From positions 81,959 through 145,958 of the forward strand of contig AXCJ01000005.1 in the NCBI GenBank assembly GCA_000512675.1: DNA of 64,000 nucleotides. The letters run 5' to 3'. The translations under genes were made by a program, and so were the position numbers. Below the pieces are notes generated by a model. That model saw only the letters and a program-made list of their open reading frames with translations, was not told where the DNA came from and ran no database searches. This document shows, in pieces, positions 1-8,852 of this stretch (the first letter of the stretch is position 1; each line of letters starts with the position of its first letter). This DNA comes from Candidatus Xenolissoclinum pacificiensis L6 (GTDB lineage: Bacteria > Pseudomonadota > Alphaproteobacteria > Rickettsiales > Anaplasmataceae).

Positions 1-405
1 CTTCAAGGGATTTCCCAATGTATCTACTAAGGCATGTATCTTGGAAGTAAATCTTCCTTTAGATCTTCCTAATCCTTGTTCTTCATTTCCACAACCAAAA
101 GCACAAACATGTACTCTAACAATGATAGTACTGTCTATCATTACCTCTTGCAAATATACCCCGTACGCAACACTTTTGAACAGTTTTATCCATATTCCTT
201 TATCCTTCCACCTTATAAATCGTCTATATACTGTCTCCCATTTACCATAAACTTCTGGTAGCAATCTTCACTGACATCCTCCTTGTAATATGAAATATAC
301 TCCTTCTGTAAATAAACGTATTTTCTCATGGTTTCTTATATACTTTTCTTTTTGTTGCTCGATAAATTGCCACGCTCTGTCTTCTAGGTGATAATAATTT
401 GTCAT
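1..405 (-). pseudogene. IS5-family transposase, N-terminal part, with in-frame stop
   Basis: Reading from the ATG at 405, the frame gives MTNYYHLEDRAWQFIEQQ, then a stretch ending GGCQ, a TGA stop, then RLLPEVYGKWETVYRRF and WKDKGIW. This matches the N-terminal domain of IS5-family transposases and the copy at 40148-40929, which has Trp (TGG) where this copy has TGA. A second frame change appears after the DST of the first catalytic Asp region. The C-terminal part lies outside the window. The gene is inactive as read. Confidence 0.75.
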
Positions 406-486
406 AGGGAATATTATAATCTGTTCTTCATTTTATCTCCTACTACCTTCTTAGGGTTATTTCTTATTTCCTTATGTCAACAGAAC
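1..486 (-). mobile_element. IS5-family (IS427-like) element, right end only
   Basis: Seen: the element runs off the left edge. Its outer end reads CTTATGTCAACAGAAC at 471-486 and is followed by CTAG at 487-490. The same terminal sequence, in the other orientation, bounds the complete copy at 40148-40929, where CTAG is duplicated on both sides. The body carries a broken transposase on the minus strand. IS5-family elements of the IS427 group commonly use CTAG-like targets, which supports the assignment. Confidence 0.75.
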
Positions 487-643
487 CTAGAAATTTACCA
501 TATACAAAACAACTCAAAATATTATAATCCTTTCTGATATGGAGAAAAATCGCAATTCGAGAACCTTACAAAAACTCCTAATAAATTACTATCCTATACC
601 TTTAAATAGGCTTATCCCGTGCCATAATAAAAAAATATATTAG

Positions 644-1159
644 TTATATATAACGAGCATAGTATTTTTTTTCACAGTAAATATAAAGTTTATTAATATA
701 AATCGCACAAAATGTATACATAACCACACTAGATACCACTCCAATAAAAATCTCTTGTATTGTAACTGCGTAACCATAATATAACCATACAAATATTCCT
801 CGCAAAAATACAGTCACTGATTTTATTACTAGAAATCTGAATATGTTAGATCTTATATTGAAATATTGTCCAAAAATATTTCTAGAATCACGGTATAAAT
901 AACAACATAAAACATGTAGTAATACATATAACATCACATGAAACGCAATCGGAAACCCATATATCACATCTACTAAAACCGAATACAGAAGAAAATATGG
1001 ATATAATGAAATATTCGCCATAAACAACAAGTATATTAGTATCATATCTAGAGAGATAAAATACGATGCTCTTGGCACAATGTTATCCAGCAACACAGTG
1101 AGCAAAACAAAGATCAGTACCGAACTCAGAACAAAACAGTTACTATAAAAATGCTTCAT
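644..1159 (-). CDS. mreD: Probable rod-shape determining protein MreD
   Basis: A 171-residue, very hydrophobic protein with about five predicted membrane segments, the size and topology of MreD. MreD is an inner-membrane partner of MreB/MreC in the elongasome that guides lateral wall synthesis. An MreD-like pattern of a conserved Asp and a Gly-Pro loop is visible around residues 60-75 (VDVIYGFPIAFHVMLYV). It ends 3 bp from coq7 on the same strand, so it is probably the last gene of a dsbB-coq7-mreD transcript. MreB and MreC are not in the window. The protein is poorly conserved, so another small polytopic membrane protein cannot be excluded. Confidence 0.55.
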   Translation of the reverse strand: MKHFYSNCFVLSSVLIFVLLTVLLDNIVPRASYFISLDMILIYLLFMANISLYPYFLLYSVLVDVIYGFPIAFHVMLYVLLHVLCCYLYRDSRNIFGQYFNIRSNIFRFLVIKSVTVFLRGIFVWLYYGYAVTIQEIFIGVVSSVVMYTFCAIYINKLYIYCEKKYYARYI

Positions 1160-1161
1160 GA

Positions 1162-1689
1162 CTATATATATCTAGATATCTTAATTGCAAAAATACACAT
1201 GTACTGTATGATCTTGAAGATCAACCTCTTATATAGGCTAATGTCATCCTTTATATTATTATCAGCAGTATTATGATGCTCCAGCTCTTCCTGACGGAAT
1301 ACTGCTATTTTTTCTTTTATCTTTAAAATTGATTGGTCATATTCAGAATACAGTATATCATCACACAACAATATCTGTTGCTGGTAATGTTTTTCAATCA
1401 CATCCTCTACAGCAACCGTACATAACATTGCTAAGTCTTTCCCTAGAAAAGCTGTCATAATCCCCATACAACTCGCAAGCACATCCCAAAAAAACAACAT
1501 AAAAGAAGGCCTTATCTTCATCTCATATAATTTCTCCGAAAAATATTTCAAATGACGATCTTCCTGCAACTTCATCTCTTTTAGTATTTCCTGATAATTA
1601 GAATCACTAGCATAAAGACGGAGCTGATTTTCATATATTTTCACCGCTCCAAACTCCCCTGCATGATCCACTCTAAGAACTTGAGACAT
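1162..1689 (-). CDS. coq7: 5-demethoxyubiquinone hydroxylase COQ7/Coq7
   Basis: This di-iron enzyme hydroxylates 5-demethoxyubiquinone in ubiquinone biosynthesis at the inner membrane. The ligands typical of the family are visible: RVDHAGEFGAVKIYE near the N-terminus, LQEDRHL, VAVEDVIEKHY and RQEELEHHNTA, giving the repeated E..ExxH pattern of two ferritin-like helix pairs. I chose the ATG at 1689 (MSQVLRVDHAGE), which gives 175 residues; the frame is open to 1776, but that extension is unlike the family and lies inside dsbB. The chosen start still overlaps the dsbB 3' end by 17 bp, suggesting translational coupling. It is consistent with ubiA and a polyprenyl synthase elsewhere in the window. 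Confidence 0.9.
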   Translation of the reverse strand: MSQVLRVDHAGEFGAVKIYENQLRLYASDSNYQEILKEMKLQEDRHLKYFSEKLYEMKIRPSFMLFFWDVLASCMGIMTAFLGKDLAMLCTVAVEDVIEKHYQQQILLCDDILYSEYDQSILKIKEKIAVFRQEELEHHNTADNNIKDDISLYKRLIFKIIQYMCIFAIKISRYI

Positions 1690-2191
1690 AATTATTTTTC
1701 TTAATTCTCTGAACATATAGAACAACCGTAAAAATAATAAACAAAGAGTAAAACACATTCCAATATGGAAGCGCAATATTCAAAAAAGTTTGAGCCTGAT
1801 CACATGAACCATATTTCTGAAGGTTAGGTTGTATAGAATAATGCCCATTGTCAAGCAAGACAATCTGCAAAGGCTGTGGTTTACATATTCCTGGAACTGA
1901 GACAACTTTATGAATCACAAGAATATGAAAAATAGACACCATAAGAGTAATGATGAGACAGAAAAAACAACACGCGTATACAAAACGAGAAATTCTATTA
2001 CCCCTAATAAAAAATATGAATGCGGTCAGAATACATATAACATAGTATGGTATACGCTGTATACGACACAAAATACATATACCCTGACTTCCTTCTTGCC
2101 AATCATATATAATCGTCACGACTACCAGAACAAGAGAACATAAAAAGTACGTCCCACCTATAACTGGCATATATATAGGTTTCTTCAACAT
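1673..2191 (-). CDS. dsbB: Disulfide bond formation protein DsbB family
   Basis: A 172-residue protein with four predicted membrane helices. The first redox pair is in ICILCRIQRIPYY (CxxC, about residues 39-42), the position used by DsbB to pass electrons to quinone. A second cysteine pair lies in the periplasmic loop (GICKPQP and GSCDQAQ). DsbB reoxidises DsbA-type thiol oxidases in the periplasm. It is the first gene of an apparent dsbB-coq7-mreD set on the minus strand and overlaps coq7. The pairing with a ubiquinone biosynthesis gene may be only positional. Confidence 0.85.
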   Translation of the reverse strand: MLKKPIYMPVIGGTYFLCSLVLVVVTIIYDWQEGSQGICILCRIQRIPYYVICILTAFIFFIRGNRISRFVYACCFFCLIITLMVSIFHILVIHKVVSVPGICKPQPLQIVLLDNGHYSIQPNLQKYGSCDQAQTFLNIALPYWNVFYSLFIIFTVVLYVQRIKKNNYVSSS

Positions 2192-2296
2192 ATAATACTA
2201 ACACTCTCAATAATATATTATCCTTTACATACTGCATCTAATCATTATACAGCAAAATATATGTTACTATTATACATCGATTAATTAAAACACGCT

Positions 2297-2437
2297 ATGA
2301 AACGAGATATTACACCAAATAACAAAGAACTGAAAAACGCAAAATATAAGAGCTTCACTCTCCAAAACCTAAAAGCAAAACTACAAAAACAAGCATTAAA
2401 TCAAATGGAATACCTAAAACGCTGGATTAAAAAATAA
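2297..2437 (+). CDS. Small basic hypothetical protein (46 aa)
   Basis: ATG at 2297 opens a 46-codon frame ending TAA at 2435-2437. The product begins MKRDITPNNKELKNAKYK and ends LKRWIKK. It is lysine-rich, has no Cys, and its second half could form an amphipathic helix. It sits between two minus-strand genes and ends 1 bp before the convergent stop codon of the hydrolase. I do not recognise a family and see no convincing ribosome-binding site, so it may be a chance frame. Confidence 0.35.
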   Translation: MKRDITPNNKELKNAKYKSFTLQNLKAKLQKQALNQMEYLKRWIKK

Positions 2438-2438
2438 A

Positions 2439-3344
2439 TTAATGTAAAAATATGTTTTTTAGGAACTTCAGTATATATTCTTTCTGTATAATATCAGTTA
2501 ACATAGGTGCATGACCTAAAGAATCGAATGTCACCACATCTGTATCTGGTTTGATTTCTTGCATCTTTGTTAAGACATCCGTCGTAAACAAACTCGATAA
2601 ACCACCTCTGATCACCTGAACAGGAACCTTCTTATATTGCAAATAACGCCAATCATCCCAAAGATCTATCACCTCTCCGGAAACAGAATCTTCATATAAT
2701 TTATCTACTACCAATTTGTCGTAACTTAATATAAAAGACCCATTATTCTCTTTATGTACTGAATATCTGATCAAATGTCTCCAGTCCTGTTCCAAATCAA
2801 TTCCAGACATTGCATATGCAAATCTTATATATTTACTAACTTCTTTTAAAGTGTTAAATTTAACATAATTATTATACAAATATCCTGCTAACTTCTTTTG
2901 CCTTTCAATAGGGACATATGGGCCAATATCATTAAGCACTAACGCCTTGACTTTTACGCCTTTTTTATACAGTTGCAATGCCAATAACCCTCCTAATGAC
3001 GTCCCAACACAGTAAACTTTTTTTATCTCTAAACTCTGTAATAAATCTCGTATAACACACAAATATACATCGTGAATATACAGTTCCTTGTCCTTAAGAT
3101 ATTCACTATTCCCACGACCTGGGTAATCCAAAGTAATAATATTAAACCCGTTGGATATTAGAAATAATGCCAAACTGTCAAAATTACGACAATTACCATT
3201 CACACCATGTAACAACAATACCGGCACTTGTATATAATTGGAATCATAATAATAATAATATATTTTGCAATTTTGACCAGCAATCTCCACAGTCATACTT
3301 CGACCTAAAGACAGCAAATCCGCATATGAACCAACCATAACCAT
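2439..3344 (-). CDS. Alpha/beta-hydrolase fold protein
   Basis: A 301-residue protein with the classic fold marks: an oxyanion-hole region VLLLHGVNGNCRNFDSL (about residues 42-58), DYPGRGNSE, the nucleophile elbow CVGTSLGGLLAL (Ser near residue 115), and a C-terminal FDSLGHAPML holding the probable catalytic His. An acidic residue in the TTD region after RGGLSSL is the likely third member. Substrate cannot be read from sequence. Proteins of this type in Rickettsiales are annotated as esterases or lipases. There is no signal peptide, so it is probably cytoplasmic. It stands alone, converging with the small ORF downstream. Confidence 0.75.
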   Translation of the reverse strand: MVMVGSYADLLSLGRSMTVEIAGQNCKIYYYYYDSNYIQVPVLLLHGVNGNCRNFDSLALFLISNGFNIITLDYPGRGNSEYLKDKELYIHDVYLCVIRDLLQSLEIKKVYCVGTSLGGLLALQLYKKGVKVKALVLNDIGPYVPIERQKKLAGYLYNNYVKFNTLKEVSKYIRFAYAMSGIDLEQDWRHLIRYSVHKENNGSFILSYDKLVVDKLYEDSVSGEVIDLWDDWRYLQYKKVPVQVIRGGLSSLFTTDVLTKMQEIKPDTDVVTFDSLGHAPMLTDIIQKEYILKFLKNIFLH

Positions 3345-4364
3345 CCCATTTTCTCCTTACTATAATATATCAGTATTAAATATTAATTTAAGCGCAGTAT
3401 GCCAAATACCATATCTGGATATACAAATATTCCATTATTTATATAAAATACAAAAAAACAACAATATAAAATAACCTCTTTGCAATCTGTAAAATCAAAA
3501 TCTAGAAATAATGTATACTATAAAGACATTACAATATATTAAATGAGCCCCCTCTCATAAGGGATAACAAGATGCCATAAAGGTCATCAAATGCATATTT
3601 AATTGCTCTATCTCAGTGATTCTATACAAATCTGGAAACACAAAATCATGCAAACTACTCTAAAACAAGTGATCAAATCTATAACATCAGTCATATTTTT
3701 TAGTAAAACACATAATTTTAAGACTCCATAAACTATAAGTGATCAATATATACTCTTTTCTAGAATTAGCTCAAGATCTTGGTAGGTTATCCCATCCATA
3801 ACACTATTCTAAATGTCCTAGATTAATTATTTTTCTGCTAGAATATTCTTTGTTATTTACCTCCTCTTAATGTTTATAATACTTTTTAAAGCTTATATCA
3901 TACCTATATATCTATACGATCTGAATTCCCTGAAAAATATTTAAACATTTACTTATACAATACCTCTTGTGAAACGATTTATTATGGCTTATATATCATA
4001 ATTTGAATCTATCACTGATTATTTATATAAATCTATAATGCTCATCATCCGAGCGATATTGAATCAAAAACATTCATTTAAGTGCGTTATTCAATGTTTT
4101 TATATCCTAAAGATATGGTATACAGTATGATATCTCTTACTAAATGTTTTTATCTCTATCCTTTATAGTAGCAAATTTCTAACTAAGTGAGTTCCTCTTA
4201 TCCATTAGACATTAAAAAATAATTAAGATATCTTGATAAAAGCATAAAATTATATTATACTTCTACAATTGAAAGAACGGGATAGTAGAGCAATAAACTA
4301 ATGCTATAATTCATATCCTATAAAAAAATTGCAGTATAATTATTTCTTTATTTTAATATCATAT
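3345..4364. other. Non-coding spacer of about 1 kb
   Basis: No frame of convincing length or composition was found on either strand, and no tRNA-like fold was seen. The sequence is A+T-rich with many stops. It separates two divergently oriented alpha/beta-hydrolase genes, so it should hold both promoters, but no strong hexamer pair stands out. It may be decayed coding sequence. Confidence 0.5.
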
Positions 4365-5078
4365 ATGTTTAATATATTAATACCAGGCCTTGCCGGAAAG
4401 CTTGAGGTCAAATATGTACGTAATAATGATGATCGTTGCGCACTAATATTACCGCCACATCCAAACCAACCTCAACAATATCCAAAAATGAATTTTGATA
4501 TAAGAATTGTTGAATGCATGGAAAATGCCTTCCACAAATCGGGGTTTTCAACTTTGCGAGTCATTTATAGAGGCACTGGTAAGTCTGAAGGAAACATCAC
4601 TGATGCTCCTGAAGAGATTTTAAGAGATACAAACAAAGCGATAAATTGGTTAGAAAACAATATACCTCTCGTGCAAGAACTATGGATATCAGGATATTCC
4701 TATGGAGCGTGGTTATCACTCAATATGCTAATGAGACGCCCAGAAATCACTGGTTTTGTTATTGTTGGTTTGCCAACGACGAACAATTATGATTATTCTT
4801 TCGTTTCACCTTATCATGATGGAGGTCTTATCATACAAAGCACACAAGATCCTTTATCTCCTAATATTTCTGAAGTCCAAAACATAGTACAAAACCTCTC
4901 GGCATCATCAATTTCTCAACGTGATTTGATAGATTATACTCAAATAGAATCTAACTATTATGATTTCACTCATCCTGATGAATTTCTAAAAATAGAAAAC
5001 AGAATCTTTCAGCATCTCAACGACAAACTAAACAGCACAAAAACCACAGAACATCATTCCTATCAGGAAACCACATAA
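4365..5078 (+). CDS. Alpha/beta hydrolase of the COG2945 type
   Basis: I start at the ATG at 4365, giving MFNILIPGLAGKLEVKY, because this matches the usual family N-terminus (short strand, PG-aGrLE). An upstream TTG at 4329 would add twelve hydrophobic residues not typical of the family. Product 237 residues. Marks seen: ALILPPHPN, VIYRGTGKSEG, the nucleophile motif ISGYSYGAWLSL, and GLIIQSTQDPLSP where the acidic residue lies. A C-terminal FTHPDEFL could supply His. Related proteins are cytosolic hydrolases of unknown substrate. The gene is isolated, followed by dead transposases. Confidence 0.75.
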   Translation: MFNILIPGLAGKLEVKYVRNNDDRCALILPPHPNQPQQYPKMNFDIRIVECMENAFHKSGFSTLRVIYRGTGKSEGNITDAPEEILRDTNKAINWLENNIPLVQELWISGYSYGAWLSLNMLMRRPEITGFVIVGLPTTNNYDYSFVSPYHDGGLIIQSTQDPLSPNISEVQNIVQNLSASSISQRDLIDYTQIESNYYDFTHPDEFLKIENRIFQHLNDKLNSTKTTEHHSYQETT

Positions 5079-5399
5079 ACTTGGTTATGTTTACTTTAAC
5101 GAATTAAAATACTTGTCCTGCTATTTATAGGTAATATCTTGAATTAGTTCCTGAAAGTTTTGGTGTTAACATAATTAGAAAAGATCATAGATTTTTATCA
5201 AAATAATGCTACCGGTATGTTTACTCCCTGATGTATCTCGATAAAATATCGTGCGCTACACCAATAATACTAATCCCTCAACAAATACCGACATATCAAA
5301 AATACACTCTTTTCCTACTGAACCACACACAACACAAAGAAAGGCAAAGTAGTCACAAAATAATAGAGGATAAAATCGAAGTGATTAATAGGTAACGTC
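5079..5399. other. Spacer between hydrolase gene and IS remnants
   Basis: No open frame or structured element was recognised. The right part, near GGTAACGTCCCTAAA at about 5391-5405, may be the outer end of the adjacent dead insertion sequence, because the transposase remnant begins just inside it. The matching opposite end was not found. Confidence 0.35.
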
Positions 5400-6110
5400 C
5401 CTAAAGTTTTTAGAGTCAGTAATATGCAACAAAAGTAATAAGGTACATTCTAGCAGTTTTATTAAAGCGAATAGCAATTCTGCAAAATCTTTTTATCTTT
5501 TGAAAGAAACATTCTACTATATTGGTGATTTATAAAGATTAGTATTATGAATAATTTTTCGCAAACGGTTAATTTTCTAGCGATTACTGTTTCAATATTG
5601 CTACTTTGTACCTTATCGCTCAGTATAATTAGTATCATATACTCTATCTTCTAGAAAATATTTACATTTTTCATTTACAAATAAATGATTTATTAATTGA
5701 CTATCATGAGTTTGAACAAGACTTAAAACTTTCCGTAAGAATTGACTTTAACATGAATCTTTGAAATTAAACCACCTGCTGATCACCAATATACTCAGAT
5801 TCTTTTGACAAGGTAGTACGCAGTGCATCTTGATGCACTTTCACTATAGACAGATCAACTGTGTGTAATTCTTGCTCTCCATCTTTTTTTTAATTCCATC
5901 AGTATTTTATCTAAATGTCCTTTCTTAGACCAGTTGTTATATCTAGTATATACCCATATTCCTCAGGTAAATCCCTCCATGGCTCTCCAGTTTGCAAACT
6001 CTACTCCTTCCAGGAATACATTATTCCCTTTTTTCTTCCTAATGGAAGAAATGATTTTAGTTTATTCCAACACTTATCATCTATTACCATGCGTCCCTTA
6101 TAACACCTTC
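5400..6110 (-). pseudogene. IS5-family transposase, multiply frameshifted
   Basis: On the minus strand, three frames read in order as an IS5-family transposase. Near 6090 lies MVIDDKCWNKLKSFLPLG. Near 5990 comes TGEPWRDLPEEYG, followed in another frame by YTRYNNWSKKGHLDKILMEL. Near 5520-5440 is the C-terminal signature VECFFQKIKRFCRIAIRFNK with TARMYL. The GxPWRDLP and ENFFQ.IKRFRR.A.R motifs are family hallmarks. Stops and at least three frame changes make it dead. It differs from the CTAG-target copies at 1-486 and 40148-40929. Confidence 0.75.
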
Positions 6111-6186
6111 TTGCAGATTCGCTAATTAAGGATACTGCCTAATTAAAAGGTTTCCACAATGAAGAATTATTATCTAAAAGACAGAG

Positions 6187-6690
6187 ATGGAAATTGATCA
6201 ACCTACCTGCAAAGAAGTGCAATATATCAGTGAGAAAGATATACGACCATTTATCGAAGAATATCATGCATATAAAAGAATAATAGTGGAAATTACTATC
6301 AAGTATATACAGCAAGTGACAACAGTATATAGGCTTTATAAAGTGGCAAAAAAAGGATCCTGGTTCGAAATCTTGCCAGATGCGAGCAGATTTACAGGAA
6401 GTACTTATAAACTACTATAGTAATATTTCATGCTTGGACAGCAGATTAACATACACAAGAAGGTGGTCAGGCAAAAGAAGATTTACTGCTAAAATACATA
6501 CCTTGGTAAATTATTTGGGAATCAATTCATAACTACTGGAAGAAATCGCAATAACATTGTGAAAGCAGAGGATTTGATGAAAGACATTAAATCTACTATA
6601 ACCATTGCAGATAAAGGCTATGATAGTAAGAAACTTCATGACCATTTGATTTCAAACAATGTAAAGAGTAAAAGATTCATATACCTAAAA
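6187..6690 (+). pseudogene. IS5-family transposase remnant
   Basis: Plus-strand frames give KDIRPFIEEYHAYKR, TTVYRLYKVAKKGSWFEILP, then after a shift RRWSGKRRFTAKIHTLVN, and finally AEDLMKDIKSTITIADKGYD followed by SKKLHDHLISNN. DIRPFIE and the TVY..KKG.W block match the N-terminal domain of the 40148-40929 copy. ADKGYDS is the second catalytic Asp motif of IS5-family transposases. It is broken by stops and frame changes, and its terminal repeats were not located. It faces away from the neighbouring remnant at 5400-6110. Confidence 0.7.
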
Positions 6691-6729
6691 TAGTCATCAC
6701 CATACAAAAATCAATATAAAAAGATCTTC

Positions 6730-7065
6730 TTATTCCTCTTTACACACACTCTTTAAATCGTCAAAGATCTCCAACAGACTGTTATCTTTATACATCTCAA
6801 CAAGTATATCATGACCACCAATAAAACTATTATCTACGTATAGCTGAGGTATAGTCGGCCAATTGGAATAATCCTTTATTCCTTGACGTAAATCATCATC
6901 CAATAAAACATTAATATCCTTAAAAGGAACTTTTAATTCTTTTAAAATACTAACGACACGTCCCGAAAAACCACATAATGGCATCATTTTATCCCCTTTC
7001 ATAAACAATACCACCCTATTCTGAGACAATTGCTCATTGATAAAATCTTCAATTTTATTAACCAT
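6730..7065 (-). CDS. grxD: Monothiol (CGFS) glutaredoxin, Grx4/GrxD type
   Basis: CGFS glutaredoxins carry a [2Fe-2S] cluster bridged with glutathione and hand clusters on, often together with BolA proteins. Seen: KGDKMMPLCGFSGRVVSILK with the CGFS site at residue 31, WPTIPQLYVDNSFIGGHD, and a 111-residue length typical of the single-domain family. I chose the ATG at 7065; a GTG at 7074 in frame would overlap the upstream gene by one base. The gene directly follows the tandem-BolA gene on the same strand, so both partners of the Fe-S delivery complex are probably co-transcribed. Confidence 0.93.
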   Translation of the reverse strand: MVNKIEDFINEQLSQNRVVLFMKGDKMMPLCGFSGRVVSILKELKVPFKDINVLLDDDLRQGIKDYSNWPTIPQLYVDNSFIGGHDILVEMYKDNSLLEIFDDLKSVCKEE

Positions 7066-7073
7066 AATCAACA

Positions 7074-7565
7074 CTACTTAAGAATTCTAACTTTTTTATA
7101 TAAAGTATTTAAAGTAACTGCATGAACTTTCTTTATAGTATCGCCTAAAGCATCATATACCATACGGTGTTGCTCTATCATACTTTTTCCTTCAAATTCT
7201 TCTGCATTGACAGAAATTCTGAACACCCGTCCTTCCTTAGTAAGATCCTCTACCATAATTTCTGCCATAGGGAACACAACGGATAATATATCCCTCAAAT
7301 TCTCCTTCTGTACATTCAACACGCTTTTAACTGCAATCTTGAATACCGGTTCCTTTTCTGCAACACTTAAGACTTCAAATTCAACATCTTTGAAAGCTTG
7401 ATCAAGAACAATTTTCAGCGCATTTGCTTCTAATAAAAAAGGTTCTTCTAGATCGCTTGAAAATGATACTTTGAACCCTTCCTCACCATCTTTCTCAACT
7501 GAAACGTTAAATGATGAAAACGACTTATTCAATATAGCAATCAATTCTTCTATCATCACTTTCAT
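7074..7565 (-). CDS. Protein with two BolA-like domains
   Basis: The C-terminal half (about residues 86-157) is a normal BolA domain: RVFRISVNAEEFEGKSMIEQ, HRMVYDALGD and KVHAVTLNT, with the His of the RHR-like site. The N-terminal half (about residues 4-72: IEELIAILNKSFSSFNVSVE, EGFKVSFSSDLEEPF) follows the same strand-helix pattern but lacks the GKS...HR segment, so I read it as a diverged second BolA domain. The single-domain family is usually 80-110 residues; this is 163. The ATG at 7565 is one of two plausible starts (the other is 7556); both overlap rsmD. BolA binds CGFS glutaredoxin in Fe-S transfer, and the grx gene is next. Confidence 0.8.
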   Translation of the reverse strand: MKVMIEELIAILNKSFSSFNVSVEKDGEEGFKVSFSSDLEEPFLLEANALKIVLDQAFKDVEFEVLSVAEKEPVFKIAVKSVLNVQKENLRDILSVVFPMAEIMVEDLTKEGRVFRISVNAEEFEGKSMIEQHRMVYDALGDTIKKVHAVTLNTLYKKVRILK

Positions 7566-8094
7566 TCTTATACTCACAGTATTTAACAAAAACAACCTTT
7601 GTCATCCCATATAATCGTACATCATACAAACTATACCCCTTTACCAAACGAGAAAACATTGTATTATAACGCATAAAGCACACGACTATAGCTCCTTCAT
7701 TCAGATAGTGATTTTCTTGTAATATTAATAATATACTAGTAAAAACATTCCTATCATAAGGAGGATCTACAAAGATCAAATCATACTTAATTCTGGACAC
7801 TTTCAGATCGATAATATCGGCACACATACAAAGCATACGATTTTTAAGCTCTGAAGGTAAAGAAGCAATCCTTTGCTTCACCACCTCAATATCAATATCA
7901 ATAAATAACACTGATTGAGCCCCTTTATTCACACTTTCAACACCCATTGTCCCAATACCACAAAATAAATCCAATACTTTCATACCAGATACCAAATTTC
8001 TGGATTCGAGAATACTAAATACTGATTCCCGAACCTTAGACATAACAGGACGTATTCCTTTGCTTGCAACCAGATTATATATCTTGTTCTGCAC
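7525..8094 (-). CDS. rsmD: 16S rRNA (guanine966-N2)-methyltransferase RsmD
   Basis: RsmD methylates G966 in the small ribosomal subunit using S-adenosylmethionine. Seen: RPVMSKVRESVFSIL, the SAM-binding motif VLDLFCGIGTMGVESVNKGA, and the catalytic LIFVDPPYDRN motif (DPPY). Length 189 residues is normal. The start is a GTG at 8094; the usual N-terminal RIIgG.~KGR strand is shortened to NLVASKGIRP. Its 3' end overlaps the tandem-BolA gene by about 41 bp in another frame, so the two are probably translationally coupled. Confidence 0.9.
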   Translation of the reverse strand: MQNKIYNLVASKGIRPVMSKVRESVFSILESRNLVSGMKVLDLFCGIGTMGVESVNKGAQSVLFIDIDIEVVKQRIASLPSELKNRMLCMCADIIDLKVSRIKYDLIFVDPPYDRNVFTSILLILQENHYLNEGAIVVCFMRYNTMFSRLVKGYSLYDVRLYGMTKVVFVKYCEYKNESDDRRIDCYIE

Positions 8095-8183
8095 TAAGCA
8101 CCATCAAAATTAATCGCTTAAATTTTAACATATAATTATAATTAATCCAAGTTACGTAACACCAAAGTTACTTTGAAAATAAT

Positions 8184-8585
8184 AGATCTCCTCTGCAATT
8201 ACTGCAACACTGAATAGACGCCACAGCATACAAACTAATCTTAAGATCATAGAGGGTTTTCTAACTGGTGGAAATAAGGCAGATATTAGTTTTGCCAGTG
8301 AACTTATAAAAAATGGTTGTCATGTAGTAGAAGATAAAGGGTATGATAGTGATAGAAAAAAACTACAAGAACTATGAAATATTCCTGTGATATAGAAAAA
8401 TCGTATTAAACCCATTATATATAACAAGCATATATTCAAATCCCGGTCTAAAATAGAAAATTTCTTCGCTCAACTCAAGGAAACGTTTAGCTTTGCGATT
8501 TGAAAAATCAGCCTTATCTTTTCTATCTTTCATTACTTTCTCCTGGTAATCTCCTGCATACAATATCACCTCTGTTAACAGTGCC
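8184..8585 (+). mobile_element. Truncated IS5-type element with solo terminal repeat at left
   Basis: The right end TAACAGTGCC at 8576-8585 is the inverted form of GGCACTGTTAACAAAGG, which bounds related elements at 31783-32560 and 38012-38733. Inside, plus-strand frames give VFLTGGNKADISFASELIKN, GCHVVEDKGYDSDRKKLQEL and then SRSKIENFFAQLKE, the C-terminal half of an IS5-family transposase (DKGYDS and ENFFAQLK). The left half is missing. At 8184-8200 lies AGATCTCCTCTGCAATT, resembling the end of the IS at 60455. The element is dead and probably scarred by a second insertion. Confidence 0.65.
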
Positions 8586-8852
8586 TATGGATAACGCTAG
8601 ATGATTCAAGTCATTGAAAAATCTGAACATTCAATTGAATATCTTCCTCCCTTTCCATCAGATATTAATTCTACTGAACACAAATAGGCATAAGCCATGA
8701 CCATACGAAGAACAATGAATTGCTCCATTGATCCACTATTTGAAAATCAAATATTATAATATTTTTATAATGAGTTAGCCATATAACAGTAATAGTAGTT
8801 GTCAAATTTATGTTGTTAAGACAGAATCACAAATGATTATCTATATATTACC

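Noticed and set aside
6355-6375. GGTTCGAA, a T-arm-like motif
   Set aside because: It lies inside a recognisable transposase reading (KKGSWFEILP) and no tRNA fold surrounds it.
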